DNA of 64,000 nucleotides from Puia sp. (GTDB lineage Bacteria > Bacteroidota > Bacteroidia > Chitinophagales > Chitinophagaceae), in NCBI GenBank assembly GCA_031292515.1, contig JARLGZ010000277.1, forward strand, positions 1 through 64,000, written 5' to 3'. Below the pieces are notes generated by a model. The model did not search any database and was not told the origin of the DNA. It saw only the letters and a program-made list of their open reading frames with translations. A program made the translations under genes and the position numbers. Of this stretch, positions 9,093-18,564 are shown piece after piece (the stretch's first letter is position 1; every line of letters begins with the position of its first letter).

Positions 9093-10999
9093 ATACCCGG
9101 CGCCTGATCATCTGCATCGTTATCTGCCTGCCTGTATTTGCTGTCGCCCAGTCCGCCCGCGAAATACAGGAGAAGTTCCCTGGCGAAGAAGCCGTAGTGC
9201 TGAATCATTCCTTGCATTATACCATCAGTATCAAAGACGGGCAGCCGCAGGTACAGAGCGATGAGACCCAGCAGATCCTGTACCTGTCAGTACAGGCGGC
9301 AGCCTACATGAGTAAATATGGTTTCTCGCACAGCAGTTTCCATGAACTGCAGTCCTATGAAGCCTATACAAAGACGGCCGATAACCGTAAAATAAAAGTC
9401 GTCGATTTCAAGACGTCCGACAGCAAATCGAACAGCATATTCTATGACGATGTCAAGGAGACTTCTTTCGACTTCCCCGCCGTGGGCCCCGGCTCGGTAG
9501 GCACGCTCCAGATCTCCATGCTGCACAAAGACCCTCACCTGTTGTCTCCCTTTTTCTTCTCCCGGTCCATCCCGGTCGTCAACAGCGAGTTGAAGATCAG
9601 CTTCCCGAAAGAGATGACCGTAAAATATCTCCTGAAAGGCAATGACAAGGACAAGATCCGGGTCACCGAAGATTCCCGCCACGGCGAGACCGTGTATACC
9701 TTCCGGGTGAAAGACTGGCCGGCTGAAAAAGGGTATGAAGACGAACCGGATAGCCGTTGGTTTTCTCCCCATGTGGTCTTCTATATCGAAAAATACAAAG
9801 ATGAAAATGGACAGATAGTGAGCTGGCTGGCCAGCCCCGATGACCTCTATCACCTGTACCGGGGATACCTGCAGCATATCAACAAAGAGACGGGCACCGA
9901 TCTGCGCCGTATCGTCGATTCGCTGGTCGCCAATGCCCCCACCCCCGAAGAGAAAGCCCGGCACATCTATTCCTGGGTACAGCAGCATATCAAATATATC
10001 GCCTTCGAACAGGGTATGGAGGGATTCATCCCCCGTGACGCGAATCTCGTTTGCAGCCGCCGTTTCGGGGACTGCAAGGACATGGCGAGCATCCTGACAC
10101 TCATGCTGAATACGGCCGGTGTGCCCGCTTACTATACCTGGATCGGCACCCGCGACATCCCTTATACCTATACCGAAACACCGCTACCCATCGTAGACAA
10201 CCACATGATCTGCACCATCCGGCTCGATGACCGCTATATCTTCCTGGACGCTACCGACCCCGACTGTGTTTTCGGGATGCCTTCGGAAGGAATCCAGGAC
10301 AAACAAGCCCTGGTGGCCATCAACGATACGGCTTACAAGATCCTCCAGGTCCCCGTTCCCGCGGCGGAACGGAACGAACTGGTGGACTCTACCGTACTGG
10401 AGCTGACCGACCACGGGATAAAAGGCAATATATCTCTCCGTCTCTCAGGCTACTACTCCATGAATATGCATGGCGTCCTATCGTACACCAAGGACAAAGA
10501 CCTGGAGAAATACCTTCGGAACCGGTTCGACAGAGGCTCGAACAAATTCAAGCTCGGGGCCTTCGAAATCGGCGAGCTCCGGGATAAAGACCATGTCAAT
10601 ATTCGGGCGGCCTTCGGATTGGAAGACTACGCAAAAAAAATCGGCGACGAATGGTACCTGAACCTCAACCTCTTCAAGTTCTATGATCATGAAGAAATTG
10701 ACTACCCACGCCGCAAAATACCCATCGAATACAACTTCTACTCAAAAAGAAAATATGTCACGGTGCTAAAGATCCCCGATGGATACCAGGTGAGCTACCA
10801 GCCGGACAGCAAGTCCTATCATAACGCGGTCTGGGGATTCGACATGACATACGAACAAAAAAACCATTGCCTCATCCTTACGCAGGAATTCGACAATGGC
10901 CGCCTGATGCTTCAGCCCGACCAATTTCAGGATTGGAATAAAGTGCTGGAAAACCTGTTGCCCCTCTATAAAGAGACGGTCAGCCTTTCAAAAAAATAA
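9089..10999 (+). CDS. DUF3857/transglutaminase-like exported protein
   Basis: A 636-residue protein with a signal peptide (MNTRRLIICIVICLPVFAVA). The N-terminal half has the DUF3857 pattern. The middle carries a transglutaminase-like cysteine-protease core: Cys in RRFGDCKDMASIL (about residue 329), His in IVDNHMICTIRL, Asp in YIFLDATDPD. The complete Cys-His-Asp triad suggests an active enzyme, perhaps an amidase, peptidase or cross-linker in the periplasm; the substrate is unknown. It overlaps the MORN gene by 4 bases and is followed 13 bases later by a second DUF3857 protein, so the three probably form one operon. Confidence 0.88.
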   Translation: MNTRRLIICIVICLPVFAVAQSAREIQEKFPGEEAVVLNHSLHYTISIKDGQPQVQSDETQQILYLSVQAAAYMSKYGFSHSSFHELQSYEAYTKTADNRKIKVVDFKTSDSKSNSIFYDDVKETSFDFPAVGPGSVGTLQISMLHKDPHLLSPFFFSRSIPVVNSELKISFPKEMTVKYLLKGNDKDKIRVTEDSRHGETVYTFRVKDWPAEKGYEDEPDSRWFSPHVVFYIEKYKDENGQIVSWLASPDDLYHLYRGYLQHINKETGTDLRRIVDSLVANAPTPEEKARHIYSWVQQHIKYIAFEQGMEGFIPRDANLVCSRRFGDCKDMASILTLMLNTAGVPAYYTWIGTRDIPYTYTETPLPIVDNHMICTIRLDDRYIFLDATDPDCVFGMPSEGIQDKQALVAINDTAYKILQVPVPAAERNELVDSTVLELTDHGIKGNISLRLSGYYSMNMHGVLSYTKDKDLEKYLRNRFDRGSNKFKLGAFEIGELRDKDHVNIRAAFGLEDYAKKIGDEWYLNLNLFKFYDHEEIDYPRRKIPIEYNFYSKRKYVTVLKIPDGYQVSYQPDSKSYHNAVWGFDMTYEQKNHCLILTQEFDNGRLMLQPDQFQDWNKVLENLLPLYKETVSLSKK

Positions 11000-11012
11000 G
11001 CTCTTTTCAATC

Positions 11013-13061
11013 ATGAGAAATACCACCCCTCCGACAAATCCTCAAAAATATCCATTCCGGAAAAGCTTCCGCCTGGCCATTCTCCTGGCAACGGTCACCA
11101 TGCTGCGGAGCGCCGCTGCGTATAGCCAGTCCGCATCCGCGACGCCCCCTGCCCCGGCTCCGGCCATCGTAAAAGAGCAATGGAGCCCCGCCCCGACACT
11201 CCATACCCTCGATCCGAAATATGCCTCGGAGTCCGCCGTCATCATCCTGGACAAAAGAAGGCTGGAATATGTGGATGAAGAAAAAAACAACCTGGCGGTC
11301 TATAAGACCCTGCATAAGATCATCCGCGTCAACGACGACAACGGAATCGAATCTTACAACCGCGTATACCTGGGTGTCACGGATAACAGCGATATCGTCG
11401 ATATCCGTGCCAGGACCATCCTGCCGAACGGAAAGATCATCGAAGTGGACAAAAGCAATATCAAAGACCTGAAAGAGGACGATGGGAATATGTACAAGAT
11501 CTTCGCGATGGAGGGGTTGGAAAAAGGATGCGAGCTGGAATATTACTACACCTTTAAAAGACCGGCTTCGTACTTCGGACGGGAAGTCCTGCAGGGAAGG
11601 AACCCCGTTCTCGACAGCCGGCTCGAAATATTCGCGCCCGAACGCCTGATCTTCGAAACACGGGGGTATAATTACACGGCAGGGCATACCGATACAATCC
11701 TGAACAACAAAAGGATCATCAGCACCGAACAGGAGAATATACCAGGCGTCGAGCAGGAGAAATATGCGGCTTATGACGCCAATCTCCGCCGGTTAGAATA
11801 TAAACTCGCCTATAACACTGCAAACAATAAGAATGAGCGGCTCTTCACCTGGAACGAGCTCGCCAAACGGATGTATTCCATCTATACTTCCTATACCGGA
11901 AAAGAACTGGATAAGATCGACAATCTGATCAGTGACCGCAAATGGGACCGCCTCGGCAGCGAACGGGAAAAGATCATCGCGGTGGAGAACTACCTGAAAA
12001 AGAACATCGCGACCCGCGAAGATATCAATACGGAGGATGCTGAAAACATCGAAAAGATCCTCAAAAACCGGATCGCCAGCTACCGCGGCATCGTGCGTTT
12101 ATACGGAGCTGTCTTTGACAAACTGGGAATCGGGCACCAGTTCGGATTGACTTGCAACCGCAACGAAAGTTTGATCGACAAGTCCTTCGAGAACTGGAAT
12201 AACCTCGACAACCCGGTGATCTATTTCCCCGCCTCGAAGAAGCTGCTGGCTCCGACCAGCCTCGATTCCCGGTATCCCTGGATAAACCCGCTGTGGGGCG
12301 CTTCCAACGCCCTGTTCTGCAAGAGCACCACGATCGGAAACTTTACGACAGCCTTCGCCGAGATCAGGACCGTCCCGCTGGAAGACTATACGCAGACCTT
12401 TAACAATATCGAATCCGGCGTACAGTTCAACACGGGCCTGGATACGGTGCTGGTCGACATGAAACAGATCTATGGCGGGTATTCGGCCGCCTATTACCGC
12501 GCCGGCTTCACCTTTAGCTCAGAAGACGAACGCCACAGGCTGCTAAAAGACCTTGTGAAATTCGGCACCAATTCCGAGAGCATCGTCTCTTCGGAGGTGG
12601 AGAACGCGGATTTCGAGAGCTACAGCGACAACAAACCCTTTATCCTCCACGCCAGCGTCAAGGCCAGCGAACTCATGGAACGGGCGGGTAAGAAGATCCT
12701 GCTGAAGATCGGCGATATCATCGGGCCTCAGACAGAGATGTACCAGGAGAAGGCCCGCCAGTTCCCGATGTCGCTGGCCTACCCCCACCTGGAAGATCGC
12801 AAGATACGGCTGACCGTCCCCGAAGGATATACCGTAAAGAACCTGGACGACCTCAACATAAAAAATGTTTTTACCGATAACGGGGAACCGACCATGGGTT
12901 TCACCTCTTCTTATACGCAGCAGGGAAATGTGGTCGAAATCCATGTACTCGAAGAATACCGGAAAATATTCTACCCGCTGTCCCAGTACGAAGATTTCCG
13001 GAAGATTATAAACGCTTCAGCCGATTTCAACAAGGTGGTGCTGGTACTCGAAAAAAAATGA
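11013..13061 (+). CDS. DUF3857 exported protein, transglutaminase core degenerate
   Basis: A 682-residue relative of the preceding gene. The N-terminus has a basic region then a hydrophobic stretch ending AYSQS, compatible with export. The DUF3857-type region is recognisable (for example VYKTLHKIIRVNDDNGIES). At the position of the transglutaminase cysteine it has ASYRGIVRLYGAVFDKLGI, with no cysteine in the motif. The catalytic site therefore appears lost and the protein is more likely structural or ligand-binding. Start ATG at 11013 lies 13 bases after the previous stop, third in the MORN/DUF3857 operon. It ends facing priA. Confidence 0.85.
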   Translation: MRNTTPPTNPQKYPFRKSFRLAILLATVTMLRSAAAYSQSASATPPAPAPAIVKEQWSPAPTLHTLDPKYASESAVIILDKRRLEYVDEEKNNLAVYKTLHKIIRVNDDNGIESYNRVYLGVTDNSDIVDIRARTILPNGKIIEVDKSNIKDLKEDDGNMYKIFAMEGLEKGCELEYYYTFKRPASYFGREVLQGRNPVLDSRLEIFAPERLIFETRGYNYTAGHTDTILNNKRIISTEQENIPGVEQEKYAAYDANLRRLEYKLAYNTANNKNERLFTWNELAKRMYSIYTSYTGKELDKIDNLISDRKWDRLGSEREKIIAVENYLKKNIATREDINTEDAENIEKILKNRIASYRGIVRLYGAVFDKLGIGHQFGLTCNRNESLIDKSFENWNNLDNPVIYFPASKKLLAPTSLDSRYPWINPLWGASNALFCKSTTIGNFTTAFAEIRTVPLEDYTQTFNNIESGVQFNTGLDTVLVDMKQIYGGYSAAYYRAGFTFSSEDERHRLLKDLVKFGTNSESIVSSEVENADFESYSDNKPFILHASVKASELMERAGKKILLKIGDIIGPQTEMYQEKARQFPMSLAYPHLEDRKIRLTVPEGYTVKNLDDLNIKNVFTDNGEPTMGFTSSYTQQGNVVEIHVLEEYRKIFYPLSQYEDFRKIINASADFNKVVLVLEKK

Positions 13062-13159
13062 GGCTGTAACGCCGCAAACACTTCTAATAGTCTAATAGTC
13101 GCAAACGCCTCTAATCGGGGAAACACATCAGAGCACATCAGAGATGGAGTCCGAACGCA

Positions 13160-15598
13160 TCAAAACGCATCTACATCCGGGATGATGACGACGCTCCTGA
13201 ATTTCTTGTCGTTGTGAAGAATGGCCGTTTGCTGCTGGATGACCAGTTTGGCATGCTGGATGAGCCGGGCCTCTTTTGGGAGTTTGAGCATAAGCTCCAT
13301 CAGGTATTGGTTTCTGATCCTGTTGACTACGGGCTCTGCCGGACCCACCAGATATTTTCCGAAATCGGCCCTCATATTGAGCGCGAATAACTGGGCGGCT
13401 TCCCGGACAACCATTGCGTCCTTGTGACGGAAAGTGATAAGGATGACGCGGGTAAAGGGCGGGTATTGGAAGTTTCTCCTGCCCGCGATCTCGTGATGGA
13501 AAAACTCCTTGTAGTCATGGGCCCGCAGATAACCCAATACAGGGTGCTGGGTGTTGGAGACCTGTATCAGCACCTTGCCTTTCCCGTCCTTTCTCCCGGC
13601 CCGTCCGCTGACCTGTTCCATCAATTGGAAGGCCCGCTCGTTAACCCTGAAATCGGCAAAACTCAGGATGCTGTCGGCGTCCAGTATCCCTACAAGGTCG
13701 ACGTGTTCGAAATCGAGACCCTTGACGACCATCTGCGTTCCCACCAGGACATCGATCCGCTGCTGCTCGAACTGCTGGATCAACGTATCATGGGCCGTTT
13801 TTCCCCGCACGCTGTCGATGTCCATGCGGGCTATCCTCGTCTCGGGCAGGATCTCTTCGAGCAGCTCCTCGATACGCTCGGTCCCGAAATTGCGTTGCAG
13901 GAACTGGTGATTGCCACAGGCCGCACAGGTATTCACAGGCGGATATACGGTACCGCAATAATGGCAATGAAGCTTGTTGGTGAGCTTGTGAAAACTGAGC
14001 GACACGTCGCAGTTCTTACATTGCGGGATCCAGCCGCATACTTCACAGACCTGGTAGGGCGAGTAGCCACGACGGTTCTGAAAAAGGATGACCTGCTTGC
14101 CGGCAGCCAGCGACTCTTTGATGGCCTCTTGCAGCGGCAGGGTCAGGATGGGTTTATTCTTGTCCTTGCTGACGATTCTTCGTGTGTCGATGATCCCAAT
14201 CTCCGGTAAACGGACATTCCCAAAGCGCTCGTTCAGCTCCGTAAGCCCATACTTCCCGCTGGATGCGTTGAAATAACTTTCCACCGAAGGCGTGGCGCTC
14301 CCCAGCAGGACTTTGGCCCCGAAAAGCGAAGAATAATAGACGGCTGCATCCCGCGCGTGGTAACGCGGCGCAGGCTCCTGCTGCTTATAGGAAGCATCGT
14401 GTTCCTCATCGACGACGATCAGGCCCAGGTCCTCGAAGGGCAGAAACAGCGAAGAGCGGGCCCCCAGGACGACCTTGATCTCGCCGCTGCGGATCTTGTT
14501 CCAGGTCTCGAGCCGTTCGTTCTGGCTGAACTTGCTGTGATAGATACCGATATACCCCCCAAAGTGTTTTTGCAGCCGGCGGATGATCTGCGAGGTGAGC
14601 GCGATCTCCGGGAGCAGATAGAGTGCCTGTTTCCCGGACCTGACGACTTCTTCGATCAACCGGATATAGACTTGCGTCTTGCCGCTGGCGGTAACCCCAT
14701 GCAACAGACAGACGGGCTTTTCCCGGAGCTGGGCGGACACCTGGTCGAGCGCCTGTTGCTGCGCCGTTGTCAGCTCAAAATCGATCTCGATATTACGGGG
14801 CAGGTATTTGATACGGTCTACCTGCCTTTTCTCCTGCCGGAGGATATTCTTCTCTATCAGCCCCTTCAACTGAGCATCCGAAGCCCCGGATTTCTTCAGC
14901 AGACCCGCCCGGGTGACATCTCCCTCCGTCTTCGAGAGGTGCAGATAGGCCAGCAGCAACTCCATCTGCTTCGGAGCACGGGTATCCTTATTGAGCAGGT
15001 TGGCGAGCGCTTCTTCGTCATGATAAGGCGGACAAAGGAGGATATAGCTTTCTTTTTTTGGAGCATAGGTCTCCTTCAGCGCCTCCCATACAAAACATAC
15101 TTTTTTCTCGATGAGCCGCTTGATTACCGGGTAGACATGCGAGGAATCCAGCAGCTGCTGCACTTCCGAAAGCTTCAGCTCCCGTTTGATCAGGAGGGCT
15201 TCGGCGACCACGAATTCGTCGTTATCGAGATGGGTGAAGTCCTCGCCGGTCTCTTCGTTGTACACGAGGATGGATTCGCTGCTGAGCTTGAAATGAGCGG
15301 GCAGCGCGGCCGCCATCACCTCGCCTTCACTGCATAGGTAGTAGTTGGCGATCCACTCCCACAAGGCAAGCTGCTGCGGGTGGATGATAGGCGTGGAGTC
15401 CAATACGTTTAGAAGCTCCGCCGGTTCGAATGCCTGCGGCTTGTCATAGTGGGTCTGTTTGACCAGGCCGGCATATTTCTTATTCCGCAGCTTCACCTCT
15501 ACCCGGCAACCGGGCCTGATCTGGTCACGGAATGCCTCCGGCACGGACCAGGTATAGTTCTTGGGCAAAGCGAGCGGTATGATGACTTCTGCGTACAT
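13160..15598 (-). CDS. priA: Primosomal protein N' (PriA helicase)
   Basis: A 3'-5' DNA helicase that restarts stalled replication forks by loading the primosome. I place the start at ATG 15598 (MYAEVIIPLALPKNYTW), giving 812 residues, the normal PriA length. The frame is open another 970 bases upstream, but that part is proline/arginine-rich, runs antisense to other genes and is not protein-like. Visible: 3'-end-binding N-terminal domain, Walker A GVTASGKT, DEAH box VVDEEHDASYK, and the paired zinc-binding cysteines in CEVCGWIPQCKNCDVS and CHYCGTVYPPVNTCAACG between the helicase lobes. C-terminal helicase motifs GTQMVVKGLDF and QVSGRAGR are present. Confidence 0.96.
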   Translation of the reverse strand: MYAEVIIPLALPKNYTWSVPEAFRDQIRPGCRVEVKLRNKKYAGLVKQTHYDKPQAFEPAELLNVLDSTPIIHPQQLALWEWIANYYLCSEGEVMAAALPAHFKLSSESILVYNEETGEDFTHLDNDEFVVAEALLIKRELKLSEVQQLLDSSHVYPVIKRLIEKKVCFVWEALKETYAPKKESYILLCPPYHDEEALANLLNKDTRAPKQMELLLAYLHLSKTEGDVTRAGLLKKSGASDAQLKGLIEKNILRQEKRQVDRIKYLPRNIEIDFELTTAQQQALDQVSAQLREKPVCLLHGVTASGKTQVYIRLIEEVVRSGKQALYLLPEIALTSQIIRRLQKHFGGYIGIYHSKFSQNERLETWNKIRSGEIKVVLGARSSLFLPFEDLGLIVVDEEHDASYKQQEPAPRYHARDAAVYYSSLFGAKVLLGSATPSVESYFNASSGKYGLTELNERFGNVRLPEIGIIDTRRIVSKDKNKPILTLPLQEAIKESLAAGKQVILFQNRRGYSPYQVCEVCGWIPQCKNCDVSLSFHKLTNKLHCHYCGTVYPPVNTCAACGNHQFLQRNFGTERIEELLEEILPETRIARMDIDSVRGKTAHDTLIQQFEQQRIDVLVGTQMVVKGLDFEHVDLVGILDADSILSFADFRVNERAFQLMEQVSGRAGRKDGKGKVLIQVSNTQHPVLGYLRAHDYKEFFHHEIAGRRNFQYPPFTRVILITFRHKDAMVVREAAQLFALNMRADFGKYLVGPAEPVVNRIRNQYLMELMLKLPKEARLIQHAKLVIQQQTAILHNDKKFRSVVIIPDVDAF

Positions 15599-15717
15599 GA
15601 TCGGCTTTATCGTCTCCGGATGGATGCCGGAAACAATGATTGTTGAAAGGGTGATTCCCGGTCGGCTGATTCCGGGCGCAAAAATAGCTGATCGAAGCTT
15701 ACCGGCAATTTTCGGGA

Positions 15718-16155
15718 TTATCGGCAATCGCATTGCCATTCGACACCCAGTTCGATGCAGGTGACGACGATCAGGGCCCCTGCCTCGCGGCTGTCGGGTC
15801 CGGGCACTGCGAAAACTATGCGCAGATATTGGCCTTCCTGCGTAGTCCCCTCGAGCGCATATTTCGGATCGGGGCGGCCGTTGGGCTCGCTCTTGCGGTA
15901 GTCGATCTCTCCATTCTCGAGAACTTCGCGGATCTCTTTCTCCGTGATATGGCGGCAGTCCATCCGGCACCTGGCGTGACGCGTCAGGATCAGCCGGCCG
16001 GCTTTCCGGTCGATCGGCTCTCTCCCGCGGTTGGTTTTCCCGGCAGGCGACGGTCCCGGCGGAGAGGGATCGGGTTGCGGCGGACCGGCCGCGGGACCCT
16101 GACAGCAAGTAAATAGGAATACGAGGAGGAGGGACAGCAGCCATCTGATTTTCAC
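15718..16155 (-). CDS. Small lipoprotein with DUF4258-like domain
   Basis: About 145 residues. I choose a GTG start at 16155 because it places a clean lipoprotein signal at the N-terminus: VKIRWLLSLLLVFLFTC, lipidated cysteine then CQGP. The open frame can be extended upstream but would then overlap the mtaB start and promoter. After a proline-rich linker the domain reads LILTRHARCRMDCRHIT and EIREVLENGEIDYRKSEP, the pattern of DUF4258, a family related to RelE-like folds. Here it is membrane-anchored, so a toxin role is not implied. Function unknown. Divergent from mtaB. Confidence 0.65.
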   Translation of the reverse strand: MKIRWLLSLLLVFLFTCCQGPAAGPPQPDPSPPGPSPAGKTNRGREPIDRKAGRLILTRHARCRMDCRHITEKEIREVLENGEIDYRKSEPNGRPDPKYALEGTTQEGQYLRIVFAVPGPDSREAGALIVVTCIELGVEWQCDCR

Positions 16156-16194
16156 GATATTCTGTTGATTTGAGGCCAAATATACACCCCTCCC

Positions 16195-16224
16195 TTGTAT
16201 TTCGGGGGGATCGGGGTATCTTTG
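16195..16224 (+). promoter_or_regulatory. Bacteroidota-type promoter of mtaB
   Basis: TTG at 16195-16197, a 19-base spacer and TATCTTTG at 16217-16224 match the Bacteroidota consensus (-33 TTG, -7 TAnnTTTG). The mtaB start codon begins only 7 bases after the -7 element, so transcription would begin at or next to the ATG. Confidence 0.75.
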
Positions 16225-16231
16225 CCGGTTC

Positions 16232-17488
16232 ATGGCTGATCGAAACAAAACAGTGGCTTTTCATACGCTGGGGTGCAAGCTCAACTACTCGGAGACCTCT
16301 ACCCTTTCCCGCATGCTGGAAAAAGAAGGTTTTGAAAAAAAAGAGTTCGACGAAGCTGCGGATGTCTACGTGATCAACACCTGCTCGGTGACGGACAATG
16401 CCGACAAGGAATGCCGTCACCTGGTAAGACGCATACAACGCGAGTCTCCCGGCAGCATGGTCGTGATCACGGGTTGCTATGCCCAGTTGAAACCCGCCGA
16501 AATCGCCTCGATCCCCGGTGTCGACCTCGTCCTGGGCGCTGCGGAAAAGTTCAACATCGTCGACCACCTGAAAGAGTGGTCAAAAGGCGACCCGGCAAAG
16601 ATCTGCAGCTGTGACATCGAAACCCTGGACAGTTTCCAAGCTTCTTTCTCGCTCAACGACCGGACACGCACCTTTCTAAAAGTACAGGACGGCTGTGATT
16701 ACCACTGCACTTTCTGCACCATCCCGATGGCCCGGGGAAAAAGCCGGAGCGATACCGTTGCCGGCGTCCTTCAAAATGTCCGGGAAGCGGTAGCCGCGGG
16801 TGTAAAAGAGGTGGTGCTGACAGGCGTCAACCTGGGGGATTTCCAATCGCAGGAAGCCAATTTCCTCACCCTGATGCAGGAATTGGAAAAGGTGGAAGGC
16901 ATCGACCGGTACCGCATCTCCTCGATAGAACCCAACCTGCTGAGCCCGGAGATCATCGAATGGGTTGCCGGGAGCAGCAAATTCATGCCGCATTTTCATA
17001 TCCCGCTGCAAAGCGGGAGCAACCGGATCCTGGGCCTGATGCGCCGCCGCTATAGAAGGGAGCTTTATGCTGAACGGGTGAGCCGGATCAAGGCGTTGAT
17101 GCCTCATTGCGCGATCGGCGTGGATGTGATCGTCGGTTTCCCCGGCGAGACCGAGACGGAATTCCGCGAGACGGCCGACTTCCTGCACGAGCTGGACATC
17201 TCCTACCTCCACGTATTCACCTACTCGGAAAGAGACAACACCAAAGCGCTGGACATCAGGCCCATCGTGCCCGTCTCCGTGCGGCATGAGCGCAATAAGA
17301 TCCTTCGCAACCTCTCCTATAAGAAAATGCAGTATTTCACGGAACTCCACAGGGGACAGATCCGTAAAGTGCTTTTTGAAAAACAGGCCCGTGGCACGAT
17401 GATGGAAGGCTACACCGATAACTATGTCAAAATCACGACACCCTACAGGCCGGAATGGGCCAACACGCTGGTGGATTGGACAATTTAA
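16232..17488 (+). CDS. mtaB: tRNA t6A37 methylthiotransferase MtaB
   Basis: A radical-SAM enzyme that converts t6A to ms2t6A at position 37 of tRNAs reading ANN codons. At 418 residues it has typical family length. The N-terminal UPF0004 domain starts VAFHTLGCKLNYSET, with further cluster-binding cysteines in INTCSVTDNAD and VVITGCYAQ. The radical-SAM motif is CDYHCTFC (CxxxCxxC). SPLQSGSNRILGLM-like residues (read here as IPLQSGSNRILGLMRRRY) and a short C-terminal TRAM-like tail follow. MtaB rather than MiaB or RimO is chosen from the start pattern and overall length. ATG 16232 sits almost on the predicted transcription start, so the mRNA may be leaderless. Confidence 0.93.
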   Translation: MADRNKTVAFHTLGCKLNYSETSTLSRMLEKEGFEKKEFDEAADVYVINTCSVTDNADKECRHLVRRIQRESPGSMVVITGCYAQLKPAEIASIPGVDLVLGAAEKFNIVDHLKEWSKGDPAKICSCDIETLDSFQASFSLNDRTRTFLKVQDGCDYHCTFCTIPMARGKSRSDTVAGVLQNVREAVAAGVKEVVLTGVNLGDFQSQEANFLTLMQELEKVEGIDRYRISSIEPNLLSPEIIEWVAGSSKFMPHFHIPLQSGSNRILGLMRRRYRRELYAERVSRIKALMPHCAIGVDVIVGFPGETETEFRETADFLHELDISYLHVFTYSERDNTKALDIRPIVPVSVRHERNKILRNLSYKKMQYFTELHRGQIRKVLFEKQARGTMMEGYTDNYVKITTPYRPEWANTLVDWTI

Positions 17489-17529
17489 ACAAATCCGGGA
17501 AAGTTTTGTTAACTTGAGTAACAGGCTAT

Positions 17530-17820
17530 ATGCGTAAATTCCAGGTGACCATACAATTCGAGATGGATGACGACTTTGCAGCCCTGGTTCCGCTGCATCG
17601 GACTTACATCAATCGACTGATCGAACAGGGCATTATCGATCATTATGTCGTCACCATGGAGACCCAGCATGTCTGGATCACCTTCTCCGCTGAAACGAAG
17701 TCTCAGGTGGAAGATTGGCTGGCCAAATCTCCCCTCTTCAAATATTGGACCTGCGAAATCAACGAGCTGTTTGTCGTGGATGGCCTCCTGTACCGGCTGC
17801 CGGTCGTTCAGCTTAACTGA
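17530..17820 (+). CDS. Small YCII/ferredoxin-fold-like protein
   Basis: A 96-residue cytoplasmic protein without signal peptide or membrane segment. The pattern of a central VVTMETQHVWITFSAET strand, helical LIEQGIIDHY and a terminal YRLPVVQLN resembles YCII-related or muconolactone-isomerase-like alpha+beta barrels. I do not recognise catalytic residues. It lies 41 bases after mtaB on the same strand and could be co-transcribed. Length and clean coding character support a real gene; function is unknown. Confidence 0.7.
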   Translation: MRKFQVTIQFEMDDDFAALVPLHRTYINRLIEQGIIDHYVVTMETQHVWITFSAETKSQVEDWLAKSPLFKYWTCEINELFVVDGLLYRLPVVQLN

Positions 17821-17958
17821 CGGATCTGGTTGTTTCCTTCGGATACTCTTCGTCTCCCTCATACCTTCTTCCCTTCCTCCTCGTACTCTCCCAAAACGGG
17901 CTATGCCGATCCGATTATCTTGCCCTCGCTCCAGGCCTCCTTTTGTCGGCCGTTGCCT

Positions 17959-18564
17959 CTAACTCCGCTGACCTTCCCTATGATAAAATAATACATATTT
18001 GTAAAATGCGAAGAAATCGCGGAACAGACCGAAGATATCATTATAGAAATAGACATCCGAGGAGACCCCTTCCACATGATCAAATCCCATTTTCCGGATG
18101 ATATATTTCGTGCGGGTGATATGATAGAAACTCGTCACGGCGATAGCGGAAGAAAAATGCAGGGAATCATTCAGCGCCAGAAAATCGACGGCCGTCATAT
18201 AGGTATTCTGTCCCCTGTTGTCTTCGATGATCCGGTCCGCGGGTATCTTCTCTTCCAGCAGATATCGTCTCATGGCCACGCCTTCCGGGATACCGTATTC
18301 TCCTTTCCCGCCACTGACCATGATTCTTTTAATCCGCCGTTCCCGGTATAGCGCGATCGCCTTATCCACCCTCCCTTTCAGGCCAGGAGAGAGGGAGCTA
18401 TCGGCAAACACGGTATTGCCAAGTACGATCGCGATGTCCGCCGATCCTTTGTAGTCATTGAGCCCGTCAAAACAGGCATAGACGATGTGCACCGTGAACC
18501 AGCCCGCACAGAGTGCGAGGCAGATTTCCAGGATCCTTTTTGTCCGCGGGCGGGAAGTATTCAT
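17959..18564 (-). CDS. YdcF/SanA-family (DUF218) membrane-anchored protein
   Basis: A 201-residue protein with one N-terminal membrane segment (ICLALCAGWFTVHIVYACF) and a DUF218 domain: ADIAIVLGNTV, LYRERRIKRIMVSGGKGEYG, IIEDNRGQNTYMTAVD and SAIAVTSFYHITRT. DUF218 proteins (SanA, YdcF, ElyC) act in the cell envelope; SanA and ElyC affect envelope integrity and lipid carrier metabolism in E. coli. The specific role here is not readable. It overlaps tag by 4 bases, so the two are likely translated together. Confidence 0.85.
   Translation of the reverse strand: MNTSRPRTKRILEICLALCAGWFTVHIVYACFDGLNDYKGSADIAIVLGNTVFADSSLSPGLKGRVDKAIALYRERRIKRIMVSGGKGEYGIPEGVAMRRYLLEEKIPADRIIEDNRGQNTYMTAVDFLALNDSLHFSSAIAVTSFYHITRTKYIIRKMGFDHVEGVSSDVYFYNDIFGLFRDFFAFYKYVLFYHREGQRS

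Noticed and set aside
14357-15337. Long plus-strand open frame inside priA
   Set aside because: Antisense to conserved helicase motifs of priA; no protein features.
15599-16567. Upstream extension of priA by about 320 codons
   Set aside because: The extension is rich in Arg/Pro/Ser, lies antisense to mtaB and over the small lipoprotein gene, and standard PriA begins at 15598.
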